Shown: positions 1 through 5,152, counted from the first letter of the stretch. The stretch is 7,934 nucleotides of DNA from Bacillota bacterium (GCA_003242505.1 QGUP01000079.1:1-7934); one strand, 5' to 3'. Notes: generated by a model from the sequence alone, not told the origin. Numbers and translations: made by a program.

Positions 1-275
1 CGGTGCGGCTGGCGCCGACCCTCGCCGTGCTCTACCAGCGCAGCGGCCCCATGGAGATGCTGGCCTACACCATCATGGCGGCGGCCCTGGCCCGCACCGG
101 CCGTATACGACAGGAGGGGCTCCTGGGCGGCCCTGCCTACCGGATGCCACCGGAGGAACGGCAGCCCCTGGGCCTGCGGGAGTACCTGACCCTGGTGGCG
201 GCGGTGGCGCTCCTGGCCGCAGCCGCCTGGCGCGAAGCCGCGATGCTGTGGGAAAGAATCACCGCCGGGAGTTGA
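1..275 (+). CDS. 3' end of a membrane protein, possibly EcfT-like
   Basis: The reading frame is open at the left edge and ends with TGA at 273-275, so this is the last ~90 residues of a longer protein; the GTG at position 3 is probably internal. Two parts are visible: a segment reading LAYTIMAAALARTGRIR, then a hydrophilic linker rich in Pro, Arg and Glu, then a hydrophobic helix (YLTLVAAVALLAAAAW) near the C-terminus. An Ala-rich 'AxAxARxGR' helix followed by a linker and a last membrane helix is reminiscent of the coupling region and C-terminus of ECF-transporter T components (EcfT/CbiQ), which join a substrate-binding subunit to the ATPases. The diagnostic Ala-Arg-Gly triplets are not clearly present, so the family assignment is weak. 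That it is a real coding region is much more secure: codons are GC3-rich and the frame is clean. What follows it is non-coding. Confidence 0.5.
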   Translation, partial: VRLAPTLAVLYQRSGPMEMLAYTIMAAALARTGRIRQEGLLGGPAYRMPPEERQPLGLREYLTLVAAVALLAAAAWREAAMLWERITAGS

Positions 276-445
276 CGGTCACCACCCGGCAGAACGTTCC
301 CGAAGTTCCTGACGTCACGAGCGGCAGTAACGGAATCGAAGATGACCCAGGCGTTGAGACGGGAATCCTGGTCAGCCGGGCCTTGCGCACTTCGAGTTTT
401 TGAGGAGGGGCAATCAGGACCCGGGCCAACACGGCTGGCTATTTC

Positions 446-482
446 AGCCCTCGGTGGTAGAGGCTCCGAGGGCTCATTTCTT
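446..482 (+). terminator. Hairpin, possible terminator of the left-hand gene
   Basis: AGCCCTCGG at 446-454 and CCGAGGGCT at 466-474 form a perfect 9-bp GC-rich stem around an 11-base loop, followed by CATTTCTT. The trailing T content is modest, so intrinsic termination is plausible but not certain. The hairpin lies 170 bases after the stop of the left gene. An alternative short stem, GGCT 437-440 with AGCC 446-449, would compete with its 5' arm, so an attenuator-like arrangement is also possible. Confidence 0.45.
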
Positions 483-571
483 GGGGCGGTGACAACGGGC
501 AGCGCATTGTCAGACTCGACAAATTACGGCATATGGTCTCCCTAGCGACTTAATTGTTCCCATAATTTCTG

Positions 572-649
572 TCAATGTCAGTCTGCGGTTCCATTGATTA
601 TTCCTATGAGTTAAAGATAGCATCAATGGTTAACCGGGGTTATCATTGA
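572..649. promoter_or_regulatory. Array of four TCAATG/CATTGA half-sites (candidate operators)
   Basis: TCAATG occurs at 572-577 and 623-628, and its reverse complement CATTGA at 592-597 and 644-649. They form two inverted pairs with gaps of 14 and 15 bases. The inner pair extends further: CCATTGAT at 591-598 is complementary to ATCAATGG at 622-629, and ATCAATG at 622-628 to CATTGAT at 644-650. Centre-to-centre distances are 20, 31 and 21 bases, near 2, 3 and 2 helical turns, so all sites would face one side of the DNA. The array lies 71 bases and more upstream of the receiver gene. Binding by a dimeric or cooperative regulator is inferred; I do not recognise which family. Confidence 0.5.
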
Positions 650-659
650 TTCGGTCTAT

Positions 660-681
660 ATTTAGGACTCTGGTCCTAAAT
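660..681. promoter_or_regulatory. Perfect 9-bp palindrome over a possible -10 box
   Basis: ATTTAGGAC (660-668) and GTCCTAAAT (673-681) are exact reverse complements around TCTG. The left arm overlaps TATATT at 657-662, which could act as a -10 box, although no good -35 is seen 16-18 bases upstream. The site is 40 bases upstream of the receiver start. The central GGAC-N4-GTCC pattern resembles sites of NarL/DevR-type response regulators, but that is a loose likeness. It could equally act as an RNA hairpin in the 5' untranslated region. Confidence 0.5.
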
Positions 682-720
682 CCGTGAGTCCCTGGCCCCA
701 TCTTTCGAGGAGGAACGGCG

Positions 721-1089
721 GTGGCTCGGGTTCTAATCGCAGATGACTCCGTGCTGGTGCGCATGCGCCTGGCCCGACTGGTCCAGGACTTTGGCCACCA
801 CGTGATCATGGCGGAAGACGGTGTCCAGGCTGTCCTGAAATATGAGACGACGCGCCCCGATCTGGTCTTCATGGACGTTGCGATGCCTGTCAAGGACGGT
901 ATCACCGCAACCCGGGAAATCCTCTATCGCTACCCAGATGCGACCATTGTTGCGATCACTGGACTTGGGTACGACGACGTTGTCAAGGAAGTCTTGGTGG
1001 CCGGTGCCAAACACGTCATCGCAAAGCCCTTGGAGGACCATACGATCATCGAAGTCCTGGAGCGCTTCCTCTGTCGGCAGACCCTGTAG
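721..1089 (+). CDS. Stand-alone CheY-like response regulator receiver
   Basis: This 122-residue protein is a single receiver domain with no output domain, so it acts by protein-protein contact after phosphorylation by a histidine kinase. The acidic pocket is present (D8, D9), with the phospho-acceptor D52 in LVFMDVAMPVKDG, the switch threonine T80 in VAITG, and the conserved K102-P103. The start is GTG at 721, preceded by GAGGAGG at 707-713 with 7 bases of spacing. One departure from the family: the aromatic switch residue three positions before the lysine (Tyr106 in E. coli CheY) is Val99, in GAKHVIAKP. That may weaken CheY-type signalling to a flagellar motor or suit another partner. A small gene follows after 27 bases, probably in the same transcript. 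No kinase, cheA or cheW is in the window; a chemoreceptor lies 1.4 kb downstream. A role in chemotaxis or another phosphorelay cannot be decided here. Confidence 0.92.
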   Translation: MARVLIADDSVLVRMRLARLVQDFGHHVIMAEDGVQAVLKYETTRPDLVFMDVAMPVKDGITATREILYRYPDATIVAITGLGYDDVVKEVLVAGAKHVIAKPLEDHTIIEVLERFLCRQTL

Positions 1090-1116
1090 ATTGGCAGGTC
1101 AGGGGAACAAGGAGCC

Positions 1117-1314
1117 ATGACGTCGTCCTATGTCTCTGAACGCCTTGCCGAAGCCGCCAGGGCCCTCGACGAAATCGACCGCTTGCTGCGTTTGGCGCCC
1201 AGTCAGGGTGGCGAGGCTACCAGAATGCATGCGGTGATCTACCGCCTCATGGATGCCATACGGTCGCTCTCAGAAGCAATCGAGGAGGCGGCCCGGCACC
1301 GGTACGACCGCTAG
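1117..1314 (+). CDS. Small helical protein of unknown function
   Basis: The predicted product has 65 residues, is charged, and looks almost wholly alpha-helical: residues 4-27 and 35-60 show heptad-like spacing of Leu, Ile and Ala separated by a short Pro/Gly-containing linker (APSQGGEA), suggesting a helical hairpin. There is no signal peptide or membrane segment. The start is ATG at 1117; AAGGAG at 1109-1114 is only 2 bases away, and AGGGG at 1101-1105 is an alternative site, so translation signals are not ideal. It lies 27 bases after the receiver gene and shares its less extreme GC codon use, so the pair is likely co-transcribed. A partner or regulator of the receiver is possible by context alone. 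I recognise no family. Confidence 0.65.
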   Translation: MTSSYVSERLAEAARALDEIDRLLRLAPSQGGEATRMHAVIYRLMDAIRSLSEAIEEAARHRYDR

Positions 1315-1324
1315 GCGCATCTCA

Positions 1325-1573
1325 CTGCCGTCACCGGGTCCGGGCGTGGCAAAGGCCCCCGGGAACGGCTCGCCCCTCGGCGTCCCGGCGCAGGCGATGG
1401 CCGACCCGGCGGAGGTGGGGCGCAAACTGGCCCGGCGGGCCGGGTCCCGGAAGCCGGTCATCACGCCGGACCTCGGCACCGCCGTTTCCCTCTTCTTCCG
1501 GCACTTCCCAGAAGGGGCGGGCCGGCTCCTGCACCGGCTGACGGCCCGGGCCCAGGGGCGGGGCCAGGGGTGA
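1325..1573 (+). pseudogene. Remnant of a short-chain dehydrogenase gene (3' end only)
   Basis: In the frame ending with TGA at 1571-1573 the translation includes ADPAEVGRKLARR, GSRKPVITPD, then a helix SLFFRHFPEGAGRLLHRL and a basic tail. This order (a 'xxPEEVAxxxxxA' helix, 'rGkPVvxPG' strand, 'LxxxLP' helix) is what the C-terminal ~55 residues of short-chain dehydrogenases of the DltE/YqjQ kind look like. A PGPGV stretch near 1330 could be the worn remains of the 'HPGxVxT' loop. The Rossmann nucleotide motif and the YxxxK catalytic pair, which should be ~100-200 residues earlier, are absent, because the upstream sequence is the small gene at 1117-1314. ATG at 1397 has no good ribosome binding site. 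I read this as a 5'-deleted relic. The family match is by eye and could be wrong. Confidence 0.4.
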
Positions 1574-1626
1574 GCCGCCCATGAGCCGAGGCCGCCGGAG
1601 GTCTCCATCGGTCCCGCTTGTGCCGG

Positions 1627-1648
1627 GTGCTTGCCCCGTGCTTGCCCC
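1627..1648 (+). repeat. Tandem 11-bp duplication
   Basis: GTGCTTGCCCC occurs twice with no gap, at 1627-1637 and 1638-1648. It sits just upstream of an AT-rich patch (1656-1680) containing CATAAT (1662-1667) and TATAGT (1675-1680) that could supply a -10 box for the membrane-protein gene at 1735. A TTGCCC in each copy is -35-like, but its spacing to either -10 candidate is not standard (14 or 27 bases from the second copy). A promoter in this patch is therefore likely but not placed. Confidence 0.5.
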
Positions 1649-1655
1649 GCCGCAG

Positions 1656-1680
1656 TTATTGCATAATTATCTTGTATAGT
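1656..1680 (+). promoter_or_regulatory. AT-rich promoter candidate for the DUF2269-type gene
   Basis: An abrupt AT-rich patch in GC-rich surroundings contains CATAAT at 1662-1667 and TATAGT at 1675-1680, 55-75 bases before the GTG start at 1735. Neither has a convincing -35 at 16-18 bases, so the call rests on composition and position. Confidence 0.3.
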
Positions 1681-1734
1681 CCATCAAGTGCCTGAAGCGG
1701 TGTGCGGCGGGGTGTCTGCGGGAGGTCAAGCCGG

Positions 1735-2199
1735 GTGTACCTGGCGGCCAAGGTGATCCATCTCGTGGGGGCGATCCTCTTTATCGGCAACATCGTCACC
1801 GCGGCCCTCTGGAAACTCCGGGCCGATGCGAGCCGGGATCCCCGGGTCGTCCTGGAGACGGTGCGGAGCCTACAGCTATGTGACTGGGTCTTCACAGCGC
1901 CCGGGGTGGCCCTGCTCCTGGGTTCGGGCCTGTACATGGCCAACCAGGCGAACATCCCCATCTGGAGCGTCTTCTGGCTTCGGACTGCCTTTGTGCTGCT
2001 GAACGTCACCGGGGTCCTGTGGGCGGCGGTGCTGCTCCCCCTGCAGCGGGCCATTATCCGGGAGGCCACCCGGGGGGTGGAGATGGGGCAGGTCACCCGG
2101 CGGTACCGGACCCTGTCCCTGGTCTGGAACGCGGTGGGGACGGTGGCCACGGTGCTGCCCCTCATCAACCTGTACCTGATGATTGCCCGGCCGCGCTGA
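1735..2199 (+). CDS. DUF2269-type four-helix integral membrane protein
   Basis: The product has 154 residues and four predicted membrane helices: residues ~3-25 (starting LAAKVIHLVGAILFIGN), ~48-70 (WVFTAPGVALLLGSGLYM), ~78-101 (FWLRTAFVLLNVTGVLWAAVLL) and ~128-151 (WNAVGTVATVLPLINLYLMI). The early His in 'KxxHLVGAxLFxGN' and the overall size and topology match the DUF2269 family of predicted membrane proteins, whose function is unknown. The start is taken as GTG at 1735, because GGGAGG at 1720-1725 lies 9 bases before it; the longer frame from GTG at 1702 would begin with a poor, basic extension. It seems to be a single-gene unit: the receptor promoter begins 21 bases after its stop, and no terminator is seen between them. 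Confidence 0.8.
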   Translation: MYLAAKVIHLVGAILFIGNIVTAALWKLRADASRDPRVVLETVRSLQLCDWVFTAPGVALLLGSGLYMANQANIPIWSVFWLRTAFVLLNVTGVLWAAVLLPLQRAIIREATRGVEMGQVTRRYRTLSLVWNAVGTVATVLPLINLYLMIARPR

Positions 2200-2220
2200 C
2201 GGCGCTGCAGCCGCAACTGA

Positions 2221-2250
2221 TTGTCAATTAGATCGCCGATGTGGTAATCT
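2221..2250 (+). promoter_or_regulatory. Extended -10 promoter of the riboswitch-receptor unit
   Basis: TTGTCA at 2221-2226 is a good -35 box. TAATCT at 2245-2250 is the -10, preceded by TGG at 2242-2244, which gives the extended -10 'TGn' element; the spacer is 18 bases. Transcription would begin near 2257. This is about 65 bases before the aptamer and 280 bases before the receptor start, so the riboswitch would be included in the transcript. Confidence 0.6.
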
Positions 2251-2255
2251 ATGGC

Positions 2256-2298
2256 TGCGCGGGCAGCGGCTGCAGGCCGAGGCAGCAGCGCCCGCGCA
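2256..2298 (+). other. 5'-terminal leader hairpin before the aptamer
   Basis: TGCGCGGGC at 2256-2264 and GCCCGCGCA at 2290-2298 are perfect reverse complements. The 25-base interior can pair further (GCTGC 2269-2273 with GCAGC 2282-2286). The stem begins right where transcription should start, so the mRNA would carry a very stable 5' cap hairpin, a known way to protect mRNA from 5'-end decay. It is separate from the c-di-GMP aptamer. Confidence 0.5.
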
Positions 2299-2321
2299 CA
2301 TGGAGGCTAACCGCATACCGC

Positions 2322-2418
2322 TCCCTCACGACAAGGGCACACCCGTCGAAAGGCGGGGCCGCAAAGCCACGGGGCTACGGGGTTTCGACCCTATGCCGGC
2401 CGGGCTGCCGAAGGGGGA
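2322..2418 (+). promoter_or_regulatory. Cyclic-di-GMP class I (GEMM-I) riboswitch aptamer
   Basis: The core of the GEMM-I family is easily read. GGGCACACC (2335-2343) leads into a P2 stem, CCCGTC/GGCGGG, capped by a GAAA tetraloop at 2348-2351. It is followed by the hallmark GCCGCAAAGCCACGGGGCTA (2358-2377), a P3 stem closing through GGGG-TTTCGA-CCC, and the tetraloop-receptor/exit part CCTATGCCGGCCGGGCTGCCG (2390-2410, given here only as position and consensus). The outer stem P1 can be drawn as TCCCTC (2322-2327) with GGGGGA (2413-2418), with one G-T wobble. Known members bind the second messenger c-di-GMP with very high affinity and often control motility, attachment and chemotaxis genes. 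Here the next gene is a chemoreceptor, which fits well. It sits inside an over-long open frame, which explains why a naive start call would be too early. Confidence 0.93.
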
Positions 2419-2425
2419 CTGCAGT

Positions 2426-2456
2426 GGCTCTCCCCTTGCGGCGGAGAGCCGTTTCC
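2426..2456 (+). terminator. Expression-platform hairpin of the riboswitch
   Basis: GGCTCTCC (2426-2433) and GGAGAGCC (2443-2450) make a perfect 8-bp stem, followed by GTTTCC. An alternative stem, AAGGGG (2411-2416) with CCCCTT (2432-2437), would destroy it and at the same time use bases that P1 of the aptamer needs (2413-2418). This gives a consistent switch: ligand-bound P1 frees the terminator-like stem (OFF), and the unliganded RNA forms the antiterminator (ON). The T tract is short, so termination strength is uncertain. The OFF direction is my inference. Confidence 0.5.
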
Positions 2457-2520
2457 ATGTTGCCGTCGACCCCGACGGCGCCGTCCCGCCTGGGTGTTGC
2501 TCCCCAGAGACGACATCCAC

Positions 2521-2528
2521 GAGGAGGG
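2521..2528 (+). promoter_or_regulatory. Ribosome binding site fixing the TTG start
   Basis: GAGGAGGG lies 8 bases before TTG at 2537. No comparable site precedes the other in-frame starts: ATG 2183 is upstream of the riboswitch, and ATG 2576 would remove the basic N-terminus before the first membrane helix. Confidence 0.8.
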
Positions 2529-2536
2529 CAGTCGGG

Positions 2537-4846
2537 TTGAACGGCAAGCGCTGGAGAAACCTCCGCTTCGGCATCATGGCCAAGGTTTTCGGGGCGGCCC
2601 TGGCGGGACTGGTCCTGGCCGTGGGCACCATGGGCGCCGCCACCCTCTACTTCATCAACCGGGATATCGAGGAGAACGCCCGGAAGCAGTTGGACCTTGC
2701 CATCGCCCTGGAACTGGCCCTCATCGACCAGCACCTGGAGCGGGTCCGGGAGCAGGCGGTGGCCGTCGCCCACAACCCGCAGGTGCGGGAGGCCCTGGCG
2801 CAGGGCGGGACCGGATTCGCCGGGGCCCTCTCGGGGCTCCTCCGGGACCTGAAGCAGGCGATGCCCAACCTGCAGATTCTGACGGTGGTGGATCGCTCCG
2901 GCCGGGCGGTGGCCCGGGCCAACAGCACCGCCGCCGGCCAGCCCTTCGGCGTGAACGGGCTGGTGGAAAAGGCCCTGCAGGGCGAGGTGGTATCCTCCCC
3001 GGCCCTCATCCCCGAGGCCGAGTGGGGGCCGGAGGGGGACGAGCTGCGCCGGCAGGTGGTGGTCCCCGTGAAGGCCACCCCGGGGGCTGAGGAGCGGCAG
3101 GAGAAGGAAGTGACCGACGCCCTCTCCCTGGTGGGGGTGGCGCCGGTCCGGGACGCCGCCGGGCGGGTGGTCGGGGCGGTGATCGCCGCGGAGGTGCTGA
3201 ACCAGAACTACGCCATCGTCGATGAGGTCCGGGAGCGGACCGGGGGGCTGGTGACGGCCACCATCGCCCTGGACGGCGTCCGGGTGACGACCAACGTCCG
3301 GACGAAGAACGCCCAGGGCGTGGAGGAGCGGGCCATCGGCACCATCTACTCCATCCCGGTGATGGAGCAGCTCCGGGCCGGCAGCGAGTACCGGGGCCGG
3401 GCCCGGGTCGTCGACCAGTGGCAGCGGACGGTCTACGTCCCCCTCAAGGACCACACGGGGAAGGTCATCGCCGGCCCGTACGTCGGCATCCCGGAAGCGC
3501 ACCTGGTGGCCCTCCGGGGGAACTTCCTGCGGCTCCTGGGCCCCGTCGCGTTGGCAGGGCTCTTGGCGGCCGCGCTCCTCTCCTTCTGGGTGAGCCGGGT
3601 CCTGGTGCGGCAGATCGGCCGGGTGCAGAGCCAGCTGGAGGAGCTGGCCCGGGGCGGCGGCGACCTGCGGCAGGAGCTGGCCCTCCAGTCCCGGGATGAA
3701 CTCGGCGACCTGGTCGAGGCCTTCAACCGCTTCCTCGGCACCCTCCGGCAGATGGTGCAGCAGGTGCGGGACGCCGGCGCCGCGGTGGCGGCTTCCGCCG
3801 AGCAGGTCAGCGGCACTGTGGGGCGCATGACCGCCTCGGTCCAGGGGGTCGCCACGGCCATGGCCGAGGTGGCCTCCGGCGCGGACGACCAGGCCCAGAC
3901 CGCGGACCAGGTCCGGCAGACCATGGTCCAGCTGGAGGAGACCATCCGGCAGATTGCCGAAGGTGCCCAGCAGACCGCAGCGGAGGTGCAGCGGGCCTCC
4001 CACCTCCTCAGCGAGATGGCGGCGGCCATCGACGGGGTGGCGGAGCGGGCCGAGGGGGTCTCCGGCAGCGCCGCCCAGGCGGCGGCCCAGGCCCGGGCCG
4101 GCGCGGAGGTGGTGGAGCGGGCCGTGGCGGGGATGGAGCGGATCCGGGCCGCGGTGGGCCAGTCCGCGGAGCGGATCCGGGAACTGGACCGGCTCTCGGC
4201 CCAGATTGGCGAGATCACCCAGGTGATCTCCGGGATCGCGGAGCAGACCAACCTCCTTGCCCTCAACGCCGCCATCGAGGCCGCCCGGGCCGGCGAGCAC
4301 GGCCGGGGCTTCGCGGTGGTGGCGGACGAGGTGCGCAAGCTCGCGGAGCGGTCGGCCCGGTCCGCCCAGGAGATCAGCGACCTCATCAGCAGCATCCAGG
4401 CCGGGACCGCCGCCGCGGTGGAGGCGATGGAGGCCGGCACCGCGGAGGTGGAGGCCGGCAGCCGGCTGGCCGGCGACGCCGGCCGGGCCCTGGAGGAGAT
4501 CCTCGCCGTGGTGCAGCAGGCGGCCCGGGACGTGGACGCCATCTCCGCCGCGGCCCGGCAGCTCCGGGAGCAGGCCCGGCAGATCGTCCAGGCCTTCGAC
4601 GCGGTGGCGGCGGTGGTGGAGGAGAACACCGCGGCCACCGAGGAGATGTCGGCGGGGGTCACCCAGGTGGTCCGGGCCGCGGAGCGGGTGGCGACCATCT
4701 CCCAGCAGAACGCCGCGGCGGCCCAGGAAGTCGCGGCCGCGGTCCAGGAGATGAGCGCCTCCGCCCAGGAGGTCGCGGCCGCGGCCCAGGGCCAGGCGGG
4801 GGTGGCCCGGGACCTCCTGGAGCGGCTCAACCGGTTCCAGACCTGA
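2537..4846 (+). CDS. Methyl-accepting chemotaxis protein with Cache-type sensor
   Basis: This transmembrane chemoreceptor has 769 residues from the TTG start. Order: basic N-terminus (NGKRWRNLR); membrane helix ~17-40; extracytoplasmic sensor ~41-330 with Cache features, notably GVAPVRDAAGRVVGAV, GVRVTTNV, GTIYS and the final GPYVGIPE strand; membrane helix ~331-355; HAMP ~352-405 with the DELGDLVEAFN signature (D387 on); then a long Ala-rich coiled coil ending at LLERLNRF. The hairpin tip that contacts CheA and CheW is intact (EQTNLLALNAAIEAARAGE, from E569, followed by HGRGFAVVADEVRKLAERS). It would sense a small extracellular ligand and control the CheA kinase; reversible Gln/Glu methylation tunes it. 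No other che gene is adjacent, so it would join arrays encoded elsewhere. A c-di-GMP riboswitch lies in its leader and a strong terminator follows, making it a single-gene unit. The ligand cannot be told. Confidence 0.95.
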   Translation: MNGKRWRNLRFGIMAKVFGAALAGLVLAVGTMGAATLYFINRDIEENARKQLDLAIALELALIDQHLERVREQAVAVAHNPQVREALAQGGTGFAGALSGLLRDLKQAMPNLQILTVVDRSGRAVARANSTAAGQPFGVNGLVEKALQGEVVSSPALIPEAEWGPEGDELRRQVVVPVKATPGAEERQEKEVTDALSLVGVAPVRDAAGRVVGAVIAAEVLNQNYAIVDEVRERTGGLVTATIALDGVRVTTNVRTKNAQGVEERAIGTIYSIPVMEQLRAGSEYRGRARVVDQWQRTVYVPLKDHTGKVIAGPYVGIPEAHLVALRGNFLRLLGPVALAGLLAAALLSFWVSRVLVRQIGRVQSQLEELARGGGDLRQELALQSRDELGDLVEAFNRFLGTLRQMVQQVRDAGAAVAASAEQVSGTVGRMTASVQGVATAMAEVASGADDQAQTADQVRQTMVQLEETIRQIAEGAQQTAAEVQRASHLLSEMAAAIDGVAERAEGVSGSAAQAAAQARAGAEVVERAVAGMERIRAAVGQSAERIRELDRLSAQIGEITQVISGIAEQTNLLALNAAIEAARAGEHGRGFAVVADEVRKLAERSARSAQEISDLISSIQAGTAAAVEAMEAGTAEVEAGSRLAGDAGRALEEILAVVQQAARDVDAISAAARQLREQARQIVQAFDAVAAVVEENTAATEEMSAGVTQVVRAAERVATISQQNAAAAQEVAAAVQEMSASAQEVAAAAQGQAGVARDLLERLNRFQT

Positions 4847-4860
4847 GGTGGAAGCCCGCC

Positions 4861-4892
4861 AAGGCCGGAGGGGAACCCCTCCGGCCTTTCCT
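4861..4892 (+). terminator. Intrinsic terminator of the chemoreceptor gene
   Basis: AAGGCCGGAGGGG (4861-4873) and CCCCTCCGGCCTT (4876-4888) are perfect reverse complements with almost no loop (in practice a GAAC-type tip), followed by TCCT. It starts 14 bases after the receptor stop. The flanking A and T runs also allow weak use from the minus strand. Confidence 0.85.
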
Positions 4893-5122
4893 ACCTTAAT
4901 ATCATCCCTGCAGCCGGACCCGGTACCCATCGTCCAGGGGCTTGAGGCCGCCCCGGGGCGCCTCGGCCCGCAGCGCCTCGGCCTCGAGGCGGAACGGGGC
5001 CGCGCGGGTCCCCCGGGGTCTCTCCGGCAGCCTTGGGACTCGGGGCGGGAAGCCAGGTGGCCCGCCCAGCGTCAGGGGGCCATCCCTTGGCATCCCCTGT
5101 CTAAAGATAACGGAATAATCGA
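4893..5122. other. GC-rich stretch with no supported gene
   Basis: From the terminator to the promoter patch I cannot support a gene. One minus-strand frame is open from 5093 down to a TGA at 4902-4904. Its last ~30 residues (EAEALRAEAPRGGLKPLDDGYRVRLQG) look protein-like, but the upstream part is Pro/Arg/Gly-rich filler and there is no ribosome binding site. At best it is the tail of a vanished gene that shared the terminator at 4861-4888. Confidence 0.4.
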
Positions 5123-5152
5123 TTCACGCGCTATAATAGCTTCATTTATACT
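5123..5152 (+). promoter_or_regulatory. Promoter patch of the decayed ABC-exporter locus
   Basis: An AT-rich island (5101-5170) contains a perfect TATAAT at 5132-5137 with no clear -35, and a second arrangement TTCACG (5123-5128), 18-base spacer, TATACT (5147-5152). Either would start transcripts 35-60 bases before the GTG at 5197. The promoter has kept its form while the genes behind it have not. Confidence 0.45.

Larger units (their letters stand above)
276..720. other. Gene-free control region upstream of the receiver gene
   Basis: No convincing gene lies here. The one open frame on the plus strand (342-545, 67 codons) has no clear ribosome binding site and a low-complexity product. The left part (276-490) is GC-rich and can fold: GACCCAGG at 344-351 faces CCTGGTC at 367-373, AGCCG at 374-378 faces CGGCT at 432-436, and a strong hairpin closes at 446-474. 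The right part (about 545-665) is clearly AT-rich and holds the half-site array and palindrome listed separately. The switch in composition suggests a 3' untranslated/terminator zone for the left gene followed by the promoter zone of the receiver gene. Confidence 0.6.

Noticed and set aside
310..317. TGACGTCA palindrome
   Set aside because: It is a single 8-base palindrome with no partner site or promoter nearby, so it is expected by chance at this GC content.
342..545. 67-codon plus-strand frame in the left control region
   Set aside because: It lacks a clear ribosome site, its product is low-complexity, and it passes through a terminator-like hairpin.
693..708. Possible sigma-54 promoter (TGGCCCC...TTTCG) before the receiver gene
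   Set aside because: The -12 GC dinucleotide is absent at the required spacing from the -24 GG.
2217..2226. ACTGATTGT shared with 5150-5158 near another promoter
   Set aside because: The match is only 9 bases and the two copies sit differently relative to the promoter elements (over the -35 in one case, over and beyond the -10 in the other). It is best seen as chance.
2474..2485. GACGGCGCCGTC palindrome between riboswitch and receptor start
   Set aside because: It is too short to act as a terminator, has no T tract, and is too far from the ribosome site to mask it.
2183..2536. N-terminal extension of the chemoreceptor in the same frame (to ATG 2183)
   Set aside because: It runs through the promoter and c-di-GMP aptamer. 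GAGGAGGG plus TTG at 2537 is a much better start, and the extension has no chemoreceptor likeness.
2375..4930. Very long open frames antisense to the chemoreceptor
   Set aside because: They are shadows of high-GC codon use: the products are Gly/Arg/His/Leu-rich repeats without domain features, while the plus strand has a complete, recognisable receptor.
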